Below are positions 26,714-35,827 of a DNA stretch of 55,513 nt, piece by piece (positions within the stretch are counted from its first letter, which is position 1; each line of letters starts with the position of its first letter). The DNA comes from Verrucomicrobiales bacterium. GTDB lineage: Bacteria > Verrucomicrobiota > Verrucomicrobiia > Limisphaerales > UBA9464. The position numbers and the translations under genes were made by a program. Location: the NCBI GenBank assembly GCA_027489875.1, contig JAIXZE010000218.1:1-55513 (forward strand). Direction: 5' to 3'. A model generated the notes under the pieces. That model was not told where the DNA came from and did not search any database. It saw only the letters and a list, made by a program, of their open reading frames with translations.

Positions 26714-27079
26714 ATGCTTCAAATTCGATCCAGTCTCGATGTAGCTGATAACACCGGAGCCAAGGTTGCTTGGACTATCGGTGTCCTGGGTAAGAATCAG
26801 CGCTACGCTCGCGTCGGCGATATCATCAAAGTACACATCAAGGAGGCCGCTCCAGACGGTTCCGTCAAGAAGGGGGATGTCTGCACGGCTGTTGTTGTCA
26901 GAACAAAGGCACCGATTCGGAGATCCGACGGTTCTTACCTGCGTTTTGACCGCAACGCGATTGTCATCATTAATGCTGAGGGTGAACCAAAGGGGACCCG
27001 CATTTTCGGACCAGTAGCGAGAGAGCTTCGTGAAAAGAGGTTCATGAAGATCATTTCTCTCGCTCCGGAGGTCATCTAA
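26714..27079 (+). CDS. rplN: 50S ribosomal protein L14
   Basis: 121 residues. Starts [20 protein letters not shown] and ends [10 protein letters not shown]; contains [20 protein letters not shown]. Normal length. It forms an intersubunit bridge. Confidence 0.97.
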   Translation: MLQIRSSLDVADNTGAKVAWTIGVLGKNQRYARVGDIIKVHIKEAAPDGSVKKGDVCTAVVVRTKAPIRRSDGSYLRFDRNAIVIINAEGEPKGTRIFGPVARELREKRFMKIISLAPEVI

Positions 27080-27100
27080 GTTTCGATGCTCAGGAATGCT

Positions 27101-27409
27101 ATGGCCAAGTCTCATGTCAAGAAGGGTGACGAGATCGTCGTCATCGCCGGATCGGCCAAAGGCCGCCGGGGCACGGTAACCAAGGTGTTGCCAGCCAAAG
27201 AGTTTGTCATCGTTGAGGGCAACGATGAACGTTCCAAGACTCAAGAAGATCGCGCCCGCCTAGTAAAGCCCGTGTTGCATTACTTGCGCAAAAGCCAGCA
27301 GAACCCACAAGGTGGTGTGTTGTGGCTTGAGGGGCCCGTGCACATTTCGAACGTGATGAAGGCGGACGAGTTCGACCGTCGCCGAACCAAGAAATCCGCC
27401 AAGAGCTAA
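27101..27409 (+). CDS. rplX: 50S ribosomal protein L24
   Basis: 102 residues from the ATG at 27101 (MAKSHVKKGDEIVVIAGSAK) with AGGA upstream; an ATG at 27086 is poorer. The KOW motif is KKGDEIVVIAGSAKGRRGTV. An assembly-initiating 50S protein. Confidence 0.96.
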   Translation: MAKSHVKKGDEIVVIAGSAKGRRGTVTKVLPAKEFVIVEGNDERSKTQEDRARLVKPVLHYLRKSQQNPQGGVLWLEGPVHISNVMKADEFDRRRTKKSAKS

Positions 27410-27412
27410 ATC

Positions 27413-27952
27413 ATGAAGCCACGACTCCAGGAGAAGTACGAAAAAGATGTCCGCCCTGCGCTGGTAGCCAAGCTCGGCTACACCAATGTCCATCAGGTTC
27501 CGAAGATCGAGAAGATCGTCGTAAACATGGGCGTGTCAACCTCGCGCGAGAAGGGTGCTTTGGAAGAGGCGGTAAAGGATATGGGTGCGATCACTGGGCG
27601 GAAGCCGGTGATCAGCAAGGCCAAGAAGAGCGTCGCAAGCTTCAAGCTTCGAAAGGGGCAATCTGTTGGTTGCCGTGTCACGCTGCGGCGGGAAGTCATG
27701 TATGAGTTTTTCGACCGTCTGGTCGCTACAGCCCTTCCACGCATCAGGGACTTCCGCGGCATCAGCCCCCGCCAGTTTGACGGCCGAGGTACTTACTCCC
27801 TTGGGTTACCGGATCAAACCATTTTTCCCGAGATCGAATTGGATAAGATCAAGTTCAATCAGGGCATGGACATTACGATTGTAACGACCGCTGAGACGGA
27901 TGCTGAGGCGCTCGATTTGCTTCGCCTGATGGGCATGCCGTTCTCCAAGTAA
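27413..27952 (+). CDS. rplE: 50S ribosomal protein L5
   Basis: 179 residues: [59 protein letters not shown], and a [20 protein letters not shown] block. It binds 5S rRNA and the P-site tRNA. It starts 3 bases after rplX. Confidence 0.97.
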   Translation: MKPRLQEKYEKDVRPALVAKLGYTNVHQVPKIEKIVVNMGVSTSREKGALEEAVKDMGAITGRKPVISKAKKSVASFKLRKGQSVGCRVTLRREVMYEFFDRLVATALPRIRDFRGISPRQFDGRGTYSLGLPDQTIFPEIELDKIKFNQGMDITIVTTAETDAEALDLLRLMGMPFSK

Positions 27953-27969
27953 TCAACTATTTCACTATT

Positions 27970-28239
27970 ATGGCCAAGAAATCCTGGCTCGCTCGGGACA
28001 AGAAGAAAGCTGCTACAGTAAAAAAGTACGCAGTCATCCGCGCCGAATTGAAGGCGAAGGGAGATTACGCTGGTCTTAGTGCTCTCCCCAAGAACGCCAG
28101 TCCTGTTCGTGTGGTTAATCGCTGCAAGATCAGCGGTAGGCGTCACGCGTTCATACGAAAGTACGGTGTATCACGCCTTACTTTTCGCGAATTGGCCCTG
28201 ACCGGCCAGATTCCAGGAGTTATCAAGGCTAGCTGGTAA
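27970..28239 (+). CDS. rpsN: 30S ribosomal protein S14 (zinc-free type)
   Basis: 89 residues: [20 protein letters not shown] ... [20 protein letters not shown], ending [11 protein letters not shown]. It has a single Cys instead of the CxxC pair of the short zinc form, so it is the long C- type. Confidence 0.96.
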   Translation: MAKKSWLARDKKKAATVKKYAVIRAELKAKGDYAGLSALPKNASPVRVVNRCKISGRRHAFIRKYGVSRLTFRELALTGQIPGVIKASW

Positions 28240-28251
28240 GGAGATTACGAA

Positions 28252-28638
28252 ATGCACGACCCGATTTCAGACTTGCTGACACGTATCCGGAACGCCGGAA
28301 TGGCGCGTCATGCCAAGGTCACCATGCCCTATTCCAAACTCAAGGCTTCCGTCGCACAGATCCTTCATCAAGAAGGTTACGTGGCTGAAGTTGGTGTCGA
28401 AGGTGGGCCGAAGAAGGCTCTGACCTTGGCTCTCAAGTACGACGGACGTCGCCCCGTGATTGCTGGACTTCGGCAGATTTCTACGCCAGGGCTCCGTCGC
28501 TATGTTCGCAGTACCGAAATCCCGAGGGTACTTGGTGGGATGGGAGTGGCTATTGTTTCAACTTCGAAGGGTGTCATGACCGGGTCCGAAGCCAAAAAGC
28601 AGAATTTGGGCGGAGAACTCGTCTGTTACATTTGGTAA
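28252..28638 (+). CDS. rpsH: 30S ribosomal protein S8
   Basis: 128 residues: HDPISDLLTRIRNAGMARHA ... STPGLRRYVRSTEIPRVLGG and GVAIVSTSKGVMT...GGELVCYIW. It organises 16S rRNA central-domain folding. AAGGAG precedes the ATG. Confidence 0.97.
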   Translation: MHDPISDLLTRIRNAGMARHAKVTMPYSKLKASVAQILHQEGYVAEVGVEGGPKKALTLALKYDGRRPVIAGLRQISTPGLRRYVRSTEIPRVLGGMGVAIVSTSKGVMTGSEAKKQNLGGELVCYIW

Positions 28639-28647
28639 GGAGCTCGT

Positions 28648-29184
28648 ATGTCAAGAATTGGAAAAATGCCGGTAGATGTCCCGGCCAAGGTCAAAGTTAC
28701 CGTTCAAGGGTCAATCGTCAGTGCGGAGGGACCTAAGGGTAAGTTGAATCTTACACTTCCTCCCAGCACCGCAGCTAAGGTTGTTGGTAGTCAAGTGAAC
28801 CTGACTAGGCAAGGGGAGGGGGCAGAAGCCAAAGCGATGCATGGTTTGGCACGCGCCTTGGTCAATAACATGGTTCGTGGTGTCAATGAGGGCTACCAAA
28901 AGAAGCTGGAAATCCAGGGCGTTGGTTTCAAAGCCGCCGTCCAAGGTAGCTTAATCAATCTTTCACTCGGGTATAGCCATCCCGTCTTGTATCCAATCCC
29001 TGCCGGAATCAAAGTTGTGGTTGAGGAGAATACCAAGATAACGATCGACGGATGCGACAAAGAGGTCGTTGGTCGTGTAGCTGCGGAAGTTCGCAGCTAT
29101 TATCCTCCTGAGCCTTACAAGGGCAAGGGTGTTCGATATGCGGGCGAGCAGGTTGTTCGCAAGGAAGGCAAGACAGTCCAATAA
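28648..29184 (+). CDS. rplF: 50S ribosomal protein L6
   Basis: 178 residues: MSRIGKMPVDVPAKVKVTVQ and the C-terminal KGKGVRYAGEQVVRKEGKTV (family signature YKGKGIRY). Two tandem L6 domains, normal length. Binds near the sarcin-ricin loop. Confidence 0.97.
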   Translation: MSRIGKMPVDVPAKVKVTVQGSIVSAEGPKGKLNLTLPPSTAAKVVGSQVNLTRQGEGAEAKAMHGLARALVNNMVRGVNEGYQKKLEIQGVGFKAAVQGSLINLSLGYSHPVLYPIPAGIKVVVEENTKITIDGCDKEVVGRVAAEVRSYYPPEPYKGKGVRYAGEQVVRKEGKTVQ

Positions 29185-29213
29185 TCCAATTTTCCTTCAT
29201 CCCTTCCCTCACA

Positions 29214-29576
29214 ATGAGATCCGAGAAAAAGCACTCTCTGGCCCTACGCCGACGCTGGCGCGTTCGTCAGAAGGTTACCGGTACATCAGCTCGCCCACGA
29301 ATGGCAGTCAAGTTCACTGGAGCTCACATTTACGTTCAATTCATTGACGATGGCGTGGGTAAGACTCTCGCCGCTGTCGGCACTCGGGACAAAGCTGCTC
29401 CGAAAGAGATCAAGGGTGCGAACGTGGCGAATGCTTTGCTGGTAGGCAAACGGGCGGCCGAAGCAGCCAAAGCAAAGGGCATTGAAGCCGTCGTTTTTGA
29501 CAAGGGAGCGGCCCGTTATCACGGCAAGGTTAAGGCCTTGGCGGATGCTGCTCGCGAAGCTGGTCTGAAATTCTGA
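29214..29576 (+). CDS. rplR: 50S ribosomal protein L18
   Basis: 120 residues: RRRWRVRQKVTGTSARPRMA, VKFTGAHIYVQFIDD and FDKGAARYHGKVKALADAAR with the AREAGLKF end. Binds 5S rRNA. Confidence 0.96.
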   Translation: MRSEKKHSLALRRRWRVRQKVTGTSARPRMAVKFTGAHIYVQFIDDGVGKTLAAVGTRDKAAPKEIKGANVANALLVGKRAAEAAKAKGIEAVVFDKGAARYHGKVKALADAAREAGLKF

Positions 29577-29590
29577 TCTGGAGGTTTAAA

Positions 29591-30241
29591 GTGGCTGAAG
29601 ATAACGAAAGCAAAGGTCAGGCAGCACCGGCTGCGGCAGCGGCTCCAATCGCTGCGGTTACACAGAACTCCCAGTCATATTCTGGGCGATCCGATCGTAA
29701 TGATCGGGGCGAAAGGCCTCGTCGGCGACGCGGTCCCGACTCTGACGGAGACTCCCGGCGAGATGACTTGGTTGAGAAGGTTATCTTCATCAATCGCTCG
29801 GCCAAAGTGGTCAAGGGTGGACGGCGGTTCAGCTTCAGTGCCCTCGTGGTCGCTGGCGATCGACAGGGACGTGTAGGTCTAGGGCTGGGAAAAGGAACCG
29901 AGGTATCGGACGCGATCCGCAAGGGTGGCGATGGTGCCAAGTCTGGCCTCAAGCATGTGAGTCTCGCCAGCAACACCATCCCTCACGAAGTCTATTCCCA
30001 CTTTGGTGGAGCCAAGGTCCTGTTGAGACCCGCGTCCCCTGGTACCGGTTTGATTTGCGGCAAAACGGTTAGAGCTGTTGTCGAATCAGCTGGGATCCGG
30101 GACATCTTGTCGAAATCATTGGGTTCGAAGAACGCAGCAAATGTTGCAAAAGCGACGCTGAAAGCACTTCTTCAACTGCGGACGCGTGACGCGATCCTTA
30201 GGGCCCGCGGACTGGAATCTCGAATTAAGAAAGCGATCTGA
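29591..30241 (+). CDS. rpsE: 30S ribosomal protein S5 with N-terminal extension
   Basis: 216 residues from a GTG at 29591 with GGAGG 7 bases upstream. The core begins near residue 57 (DDLVEKVIFINRSAKVVKGG) and includes GLGLGKGTEVSDAIRKG and PASPGTGLICGKTVRAVVES. The first ~55 residues are Ala/Gln-rich then Arg/Asp-rich (RPRRRRGPDSDGDSRRDD), an extension not in E. coli S5. rpmD (L30), which usually follows, is missing: rplO starts 3 bases later. Confidence 0.95.
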   Translation: MAEDNESKGQAAPAAAAAPIAAVTQNSQSYSGRSDRNDRGERPRRRRGPDSDGDSRRDDLVEKVIFINRSAKVVKGGRRFSFSALVVAGDRQGRVGLGLGKGTEVSDAIRKGGDGAKSGLKHVSLASNTIPHEVYSHFGGAKVLLRPASPGTGLICGKTVRAVVESAGIRDILSKSLGSKNAANVAKATLKALLQLRTRDAILRARGLESRIKKAI

Positions 30242-30244
30242 TCT

Positions 30245-30691
30245 ATGCGACTTCACGATTTGAAGCCCCGGCCGGGGGCGAAGCATCGCCGTAAGCGACT
30301 AGGCTCTGGTGAATCTAGTGGCCATGGCAAGACATCTGGACGGGGTGGCAAGGGGCAGAGCGCCCGTTCCGGTAGTTCCATTCGAATTGGATTCGAAGGT
30401 GGTCAGATGCCATTGATCCGCCGGATTCCTAAACGCGGATTCAATAACACCGCCTTCAAGGTCAGTTATCTTCCCGTCAACCTGACCGATCTGAACTCCT
30501 TCGAGGAGGGGTCTGTTGTTGACGCGGAAGTCCTGCGGATCGCTGGCGTGGCAAAGGGGCCTGGACTGGGCGTTAAAATTCTGGGCACCGGCGATTTGAA
30601 GAAACGCTTGATTGTAAAGGCTGCCGCATTCAGCGCGGCCGCAAAGAATGCAATCGAGAAGCTTGGCGGCACCGCCGAAGTTGTAAGCTAA
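30245..30691 (+). CDS. rplO: 50S ribosomal protein L15
   Basis: 148 residues: MRLHDLKPRPGAKHRRKRLG, GHGKTSGRGGKGQSARSG, FEGGQMPLIRRIPKRGF, and a C-terminal KAAAFSAAAKNAIEKLGGTA. Normal L15. It lies directly between rpsE and secY. Confidence 0.96.
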   Translation: MRLHDLKPRPGAKHRRKRLGSGESSGHGKTSGRGGKGQSARSGSSIRIGFEGGQMPLIRRIPKRGFNNTAFKVSYLPVNLTDLNSFEEGSVVDAEVLRIAGVAKGPGLGVKILGTGDLKKRLIVKAAAFSAAAKNAIEKLGGTAEVVS

Positions 30692-30704
30692 CAACCGTAA
30701 ACTC

Positions 30705-32075
30705 ATGTTGGGCCAGATTTTCCAGACCTTCGCAAATTGCTTCCGGATCCCGGAGCTAAGGTCCCGGCTTATTTTCACCGGGTTGGTACTCCTAGTCGCG
30801 CGGTTGGTTGCCTTGATTCCAATTCCAGGTCTGGACGGTCGGGCTCTTAGCGCCCATTTCGAAGCGAACTCCGGTCAAGGCGGAGTCGTTGGTTTCTATT
30901 CTTTGTTTACTGGGGGCGCACTGGAGAAGTGCTCGGTAGGGTCTTTGGGGATCATGCCTTACATTTCAGCCACCATCATCATTCAGCTTCTTTCAGCAGT
31001 TTTGCCTGGACTTGCTAAACTTGCTCGCGAAGAAGGTGGCCGTGCCAGGATCATTGCTTACGGTCGTTATCTGACTGTGCTCCTGTGCTTGGGTCAGGGG
31101 TTGGTTATGGCGATTGGGTGGGAGAATCCGTCTGAGGCTTTCAAGTTCGACGGCAGACTCGTTCTCATCGATAACAGGTGGATCTACCTGTTCCAGACAG
31201 TCGTCATTCTCACTGCTGGAACGTTGCTGTTGATGTGGTTGGGCGAGCAGATATCTGAAAGAGGTATTGGCAACGGTGTGTCGTTGCTTATCACCGTAGG
31301 TATTCTGGCTCGCCTTCCGTTGGCCTTTACTTCTCTGTGGACTGGATTTTTCCCGCCTGACGGTAACGTCGCCAAATTTCGGTGGCCCCATGCGATCCTC
31401 TTGCTCGCTCTTCTGGCGATTGTCATCACTGGTGTGATTTTGGTGACACAAGGGCAAAGAAAAATCCCAGTACAGTACGCGCAACGTGCCGTAGGAAGGA
31501 AGGTATTTGCGGGAAGCACCTCTTTCATGCCGCTCAGGGTCAACTATGCCGGCGTAATGCCAGTGATTTTTGCCCAAGCCATTCTGATGTTTCCAGGTCT
31601 ACTGTTCGAGAAGTTAGGAGCAGCAATGAATCTCCCCTTCTTCAGTGAATTGGCTAGGCTACTGCGCCCTGACTCGGTCTTCTACCTGCTTGCCGAGACA
31701 TTGATGATCATCTTCTTCAGTTATTTCTGGGTTGCGACGCAATTCAATGAGCTCCAGATCGCTGATGACCTCAAGAAACACGGAGGGTACATTCCAGGCG
31801 TGCGGCCCGGAGTTGCTACCAGCGACTTTCTGCATCGCTCAATGTCACGATTGACGTTGGCGGGCGCAATCTTCTTGGCGATTCTGGCTGCAATCCCAAC
31901 CTTGATGAATTTCTCGATGGAGATTGACTTCAATGTTGCCACTTTCTTTGGAGGCACGTCCCTTTTGATCACCGTGGGTGTTCTGTTGGATACGATGCGC
32001 CAGATGGAATCCCACCTTCTATTGCGGCAGTACGATGGCTTCCTTAAGAAGGGGCGCGTTAAGGGCCGCAGTTGA
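30705..32075 (+). CDS. secY: Preprotein translocase subunit SecY
   Basis: 456 residues with ten membrane helices forming the Sec channel: early IPIPGLDGR, plug-region helices (FYSLFTGGALEKCSVGSLGI, MPYISATIIIQLLSAVLP), GIGNGVSLLITVGILARLP and the cytoplasmic loop QRKIPVQYAQRAVGRK. It exports unfolded proteins, including the many signal-peptide proteins in this window. Placed 13 bases after rplO, as in most bacteria. Confidence 0.97.
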   Translation: MLGQIFQTFANCFRIPELRSRLIFTGLVLLVARLVALIPIPGLDGRALSAHFEANSGQGGVVGFYSLFTGGALEKCSVGSLGIMPYISATIIIQLLSAVLPGLAKLAREEGGRARIIAYGRYLTVLLCLGQGLVMAIGWENPSEAFKFDGRLVLIDNRWIYLFQTVVILTAGTLLLMWLGEQISERGIGNGVSLLITVGILARLPLAFTSLWTGFFPPDGNVAKFRWPHAILLLALLAIVITGVILVTQGQRKIPVQYAQRAVGRKVFAGSTSFMPLRVNYAGVMPVIFAQAILMFPGLLFEKLGAAMNLPFFSELARLLRPDSVFYLLAETLMIIFFSYFWVATQFNELQIADDLKKHGGYIPGVRPGVATSDFLHRSMSRLTLAGAIFLAILAAIPTLMNFSMEIDFNVATFFGGTSLLITVGVLLDTMRQMESHLLLRQYDGFLKKGRVKGRS

Positions 32076-32129
32076 CATTCTAGTTCTTTCTAATCTCCCG
32101 TCGTTAGGTGGGGAGGAATTGCTATCGCC

Positions 32130-32900
32130 ATGGCCAAACTTACACCAAAGACTCCGGATGAGATCATTCTCATGCGAGAGGCTGGCAAGTCGGCCATGAG
32201 GGTTCTTCGGAAGGCAGCTTCCCAGGTTGTTCCTGGCATCACAACAGCGGATCTCGATCGCCAAATTGGCGAGTGGATTCGCGAAGATGGTGGATCAAGT
32301 GCATTCCTCGGATATCGTGGTTTCCCTGCCAATTCCTGTATCTCGGTGAATGAGGAAGTCATCCATGGTATTGGTGGATCCAGGCGCCTTCAGTTCGGCG
32401 ACCTAGTCAAGCTCGATATCGGTGTTCGAAGGAAAGGATTCATCGGTGACGTGGCAATGACGGTTCCTTGCGGGGGTTGTAGTCCTATTGCCCAGAAATT
32501 GTTGGATGTCACGGTTCAGGCGCTGAGGGAAGGGCTTGGGCAAGTTCGTGCCAACTGCTCCACGAACGACATTGGGCGTTCTGTTCAACGGGTAGTTGAA
32601 GCGGCAGGATTCGGGGTTGTTCGAGAATTTTGTGGTCATGGAGTTGGTCGATCGGTGCACGAGGAACCTCAGGTACCGAACTACCTCGATGCGGGACACG
32701 CTGCACGCTTGAAGCCTGGTCTAACGATCGCGATTGAACCCATGGTTACGGTTGGTTCTCCAGCCGTGAAGATCTTGAGTGACGGATGGACGGTTGTGAC
32801 TCATGATCGTCAGCTTTCCGCTCATTTTGAGCACACGGTTTTGGTGACAGATGACGGATGCGAAATTTTAACAGATGATGGTCTGCCTTTGCTCTATTGA
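32130..32900 (+). CDS. map: Methionine aminopeptidase, type I
   Basis: 256 residues. Metal ligands of the pita-bread fold are visible: Asp in KLDIGVRRKGFIGDVAMTVP (two), His in FCGHGVGRSVHEEP, Glu in AIEPMVTVG and the final Glu in SAHFEHTVLVTDDG. Removes initiator Met cotranslationally. A GGGGAGGA site lies upstream. adk, often between secY and map, is absent here. Confidence 0.96.
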   Translation: MAKLTPKTPDEIILMREAGKSAMRVLRKAASQVVPGITTADLDRQIGEWIREDGGSSAFLGYRGFPANSCISVNEEVIHGIGGSRRLQFGDLVKLDIGVRRKGFIGDVAMTVPCGGCSPIAQKLLDVTVQALREGLGQVRANCSTNDIGRSVQRVVEAAGFGVVREFCGHGVGRSVHEEPQVPNYLDAGHAARLKPGLTIAIEPMVTVGSPAVKILSDGWTVVTHDRQLSAHFEHTVLVTDDGCEILTDDGLPLLY

Positions 32901-32930
32901 GTGAAGGCGTTGGATAGGAATCATTTAGAG

Positions 32931-33044
32931 ATGAAAGTTAGAGCCTCAGTAAAGAAGCTTTGCGAAAACTGCAAAGTGGTGCGGCGGAAGGGTGTGATCC
33001 GTGTGATCTGCTCCAATGCTCGGCACAAGCAGCGTCAGGGCTGA
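32931..33044 (+). CDS. rpmJ: 50S ribosomal protein L36
   Basis: 37 residues: [20 protein letters not shown], then [17 protein letters not shown]. Cys11, Cys14, Cys27 and His32 form the zinc-ribbon ligands (C+ type). infA, which often precedes it, is absent. GGA and TTTAGAG lie ahead of the ATG. Confidence 0.96.
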   Translation: MKVRASVKKLCENCKVVRRKGVIRVICSNARHKQRQG

Positions 33045-33059
33045 AATCAAGGAACTGCC

Positions 33060-33455
33060 ATGCCACGTATTCTGGGTGTTGATATTCCGGGAGACAAGCG
33101 CGTCGACATCGCGCTTCGATACATCTACGGCCTTGGGCCAGTGAATTCTCGCGAGGTACTGTCTCGCGCGAACATTGATCCGGCCTTGCGGGCAAAGAAC
33201 CTCTCTGAGGCGCAGCTTTCCCAGATCGTTAATGCGATCCAAGAGGGAAAGTACGTGATCGAGGGTGATCTTCGACGCGAGATCGGTATGAATTTGAAAC
33301 GCCTTCAGGCAATCAAGTCATACAGAGGCGTCCGTCACCTCAAGGGTTTGCCGGTTCGTGGTCAACGTACACAGACGAATGCTCGTACCCGAAAAGGTCC
33401 GCGCCGTACTGTGGGCGTTCAGCGTAATCCGAATGCCAAGGCTGGCACCCACTAA
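33060..33455 (+). CDS. rpsM: 30S ribosomal protein S13
   Basis: 131 residues: MPRILGVDIPGDKRVDIALR, IEGDLRREIGMNLKRLQAIK, and the tail RGQRTQTNARTRKGPRRTVG. Contacts the P-site tRNA and forms intersubunit bridges. 15 bases after rpmJ. Confidence 0.97.
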   Translation: MPRILGVDIPGDKRVDIALRYIYGLGPVNSREVLSRANIDPALRAKNLSEAQLSQIVNAIQEGKYVIEGDLRREIGMNLKRLQAIKSYRGVRHLKGLPVRGQRTQTNARTRKGPRRTVGVQRNPNAKAGTH

Positions 33456-33473
33456 TTTATTTGACCAAAGCTT

Positions 33474-34067
33474 ATGGCTGACGAAACCAAGCCCAAGAAG
33501 GCTACTGTAAAGAAAGATGGCGCGGAGGGGGCAGCTCCCATTGTTGCCTCGGCCGCCGCCGACAAGCCTGCGAAGGTGAAGAAAGCTGCAGATCCTGCCG
33601 CCGTTGCCGCGGTACCCGCGCCTGCAGGGCCTGCCCCGGCCGCCTCCGCACCCACAGCGGCTGAGTTGCTTGGGGAAGATCCCAAGGCACAGAAGATTAT
33701 CCGTGCGAAGGGTGCGAAGAACATCGCCAGCGGTGTTGCCAACATTCTCGCCACCTTCAATAACACCCAGGTGACCATCACCGATATGCAAGGTAATTCC
33801 CTTGGTTGGAGTACCTCTGGTCGTGTCGGTTTCAAGGGCTCCCGGAAGAGTACCGCTTTCGCGGCCCAGCAGGCTGCTCAGGATGCTGCCCGGCAAGCGA
33901 TGGCTCATGGTTTGCGGGAAGTGGAGGTCCGCGTTAGCGGCCCTGGTTCTGGACGTGAGTCCGCGATCCGTGCTCTTCAGGCGATCGGTCTTGAGATTAC
34001 GGCCATCAAGGATGCAACTCCCATCCCTCACAATGGCTGCCGGCCCCGTAAGAAGCGCCGCGTTTAA
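33474..34067 (+). CDS. rpsK: 30S ribosomal protein S11 with long N-terminal extension
   Basis: 197 residues against about 129 in E. coli. The conserved core starts near residue 75 ([20 protein letters not shown]) and includes [20 protein letters not shown] and [16 protein letters not shown]. The first ~70 residues are Ala/Lys/Pro-rich ([33 protein letters not shown]), basic then neutral, and probably disordered. The start has no close alternative that removes the extension without losing a Met start. Confidence 0.95.
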   Translation: MADETKPKKATVKKDGAEGAAPIVASAAADKPAKVKKAADPAAVAAVPAPAGPAPAASAPTAAELLGEDPKAQKIIRAKGAKNIASGVANILATFNNTQVTITDMQGNSLGWSTSGRVGFKGSRKSTAFAAQQAAQDAARQAMAHGLREVEVRVSGPGSGRESAIRALQAIGLEITAIKDATPIPHNGCRPRKKRRV

Positions 34068-34087
34068 AATCCAAATTTCTTCATCAC

Positions 34088-34696
34088 ATGGCACGATATA
34101 CAGGTCCCCGTGTTCGCATCAGCCGTCGATTGGGCGTTCCCATCTTCGGATCCTCCAAGTATCTGGAACGCCGGCCCTACCCCCCTGGGATGCACGGGCC
34201 CAAGTCGAGGCGCAAGAACAGTGACTACGCCGTCGGTCTTCTTGAGAAGCAGAAGCTTCGTTATTTCTACGGCCTTCAGGAGCGTCAATTCCGCAACGTT
34301 TATGAACGCGCTTTGCGCATGCGTGGCGTAACGGGTGAGAAGATGCTTCAGATTCTGGAGACGCGACTTGACAACGTTGTGTATCACAGTGGGTTTGGTC
34401 TTACCCGGCCCGCTGCCCGACAGCTCGTTGGACATGGACACGTCCGTGTCAACGGCAAGAAGGTGGATGTGGCGAGCTACGTCGTTAAGGTTGGTGATGT
34501 GATCGACATTCGTGACCACACCAAGTCCAAGACTGCCGCTCGGAAGAATGTCGAAGGTTCGACCGCGAGAGTTGTTCCGGACTGGATTTCGGTTGATCGC
34601 GAAGGATTGAAGGCAACTTTGCTTCGAATCCCGACCCGGGATGAGATTAATCCGATCGCCAACGAGCAAGCCGTTGTTGAGTTTTACTCCCGATAA
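34088..34696 (+). CDS. rpsD: 30S ribosomal protein S4
   Basis: 202 residues: MARYTGPRVRISRRLGVPIF, RPYPPGMHGPKSRRKNSDYA, LRYFYGLQERQFRNVYERAL, and the S4 RNA-binding domain LDNVVYHSGFGLTRPAARQL. Zinc-free N-terminus (no CxxC). Nucleates 30S assembly and often autoregulates its operon. Confidence 0.97.
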   Translation: MARYTGPRVRISRRLGVPIFGSSKYLERRPYPPGMHGPKSRRKNSDYAVGLLEKQKLRYFYGLQERQFRNVYERALRMRGVTGEKMLQILETRLDNVVYHSGFGLTRPAARQLVGHGHVRVNGKKVDVASYVVKVGDVIDIRDHTKSKTAARKNVEGSTARVVPDWISVDREGLKATLLRIPTRDEINPIANEQAVVEFYSR

Positions 34697-34801
34697 TTGT
34701 CCAACTTAACCCGGTGTCAGCACCGGTATCTGCAATTATATGGGGATCGCGAGGCCACGGGAGGGTCTCAGATCCCAGTTTAAAATTGCTTCCTAAAATC
34801 T
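34697..34801 (+). promoter_or_regulatory. Structured spacer between rpsD and rpoA
   Basis: 105 bases, the widest gap within the r-protein run apart from the leader. CCGGTG/CACCGG (about 34712-34726, loop TCAG) forms one hairpin, and TGGGGATC near 34740 can pair with AGATCCCA near 34770 with a bulge. Because S4 binds its own mRNA in other bacteria, this may be an S4-responsive leader or an attenuator for rpoA-rplQ. This role is inferred. Confidence 0.35.
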
Positions 34802-35815
34802 ATGCCAGTGCGATTGGGTCGGTTTGAATTGCCTAAGCGTCTCGTAAAAGACGAGGCCACAGCAACAGATACATATGCTCGGTTCATTGCTGAACCGTTT
34901 GAAACGGGATACGGCCACACCGTTGGCAATTCCCTTAGGCGCGTTCTGCTCTCCTCACTCGAGGGGGCATCAATCACCTCGGTGAAGATCGATGGTGCAA
35001 TGCATGAGTTTACCACAGTGGATGGCGTCGTGGAGGATGTAACGGACATCGTTCTCAATCTCAAGCGGGTGAAATTTAAGGTTCACTCCCGGGAGACGCA
35101 GACATTGTTGCTCTCCGTTAACAAAGAAGGCGCGGTTACCGCTGGAGACATTGAGCTCAACCAGAACGTTGAGGTTGTGAATCCTACGCAGCATATCTGC
35201 ACCTTGGACCGGAAGAAGAAGCTTGAGATCGAGCTCGAAGTGAAGGTTGGTCGTGGCTTTTGTCCAGGTGACGAGAACAAGAAGGTTGATCAGGCAATCG
35301 GCGTTATTGCCATCGATTCACTGTTCTCGCCTGTCAGTCGAGTTCGTTATGCGGTGGAGGCGGCCCGTGTTGGTCAGCGTACTGATTATGACAAGCTGAT
35401 CATCGAGTTGTGGACCGATGGGCGGATTTCTCCGGATGACGCCCTGACCCAAGCATCAGCCATCCTCCAGCATCACTTGGACGTGTTCGTCGGATACGAT
35501 AAGAATGCTGTTGAATTCGAGGAGGAAGCCAAGCCTCAGGATGACGAGAAGGCCAAACTTCGCAAATTGCTCAACATGTCGGTGAACGAGATCGAGTTGA
35601 GTGTTCGTGCTGCGAACTGCCTCAATAACGCCAATATCACTACGGTGGGTCAGTTGGCGATGAAGACGGAGCAGGAAATGCTCAAGTACCGTAATTTCGG
35701 CAAGAAGTCCCTGAACGAGATCAAGGAGAAACTGGCCACGCTCGGTTTGGCTCTAGGCATGTCCTTTGAGCCGGGCCTCCTTGAACCTCAGCCCGAGCCG
35801 GCCAACAAGCTCTAA
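34802..35815 (+). CDS. rpoA: DNA-directed RNA polymerase subunit alpha
   Basis: 337 residues. Assembly domain: FIAEPFETGYGHTVGNSLRR, VLLSSLEGASITSVKIDGAM. C-terminal domain that contacts UP elements and activators: NMSVNEIELSVRAANCLNNA, YRNFGKKSLNEIKEKLATLG. Dimer scaffold for RNA polymerase assembly. Length near the usual 329-340. Confidence 0.98.
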   Translation: MPVRLGRFELPKRLVKDEATATDTYARFIAEPFETGYGHTVGNSLRRVLLSSLEGASITSVKIDGAMHEFTTVDGVVEDVTDIVLNLKRVKFKVHSRETQTLLLSVNKEGAVTAGDIELNQNVEVVNPTQHICTLDRKKKLEIELEVKVGRGFCPGDENKKVDQAIGVIAIDSLFSPVSRVRYAVEAARVGQRTDYDKLIIELWTDGRISPDDALTQASAILQHHLDVFVGYDKNAVEFEEEAKPQDDEKAKLRKLLNMSVNEIELSVRAANCLNNANITTVGQLAMKTEQEMLKYRNFGKKSLNEIKEKLATLGLALGMSFEPGLLEPQPEPANKL

Positions 35816-35827
35816 TTTCCCAGCATC

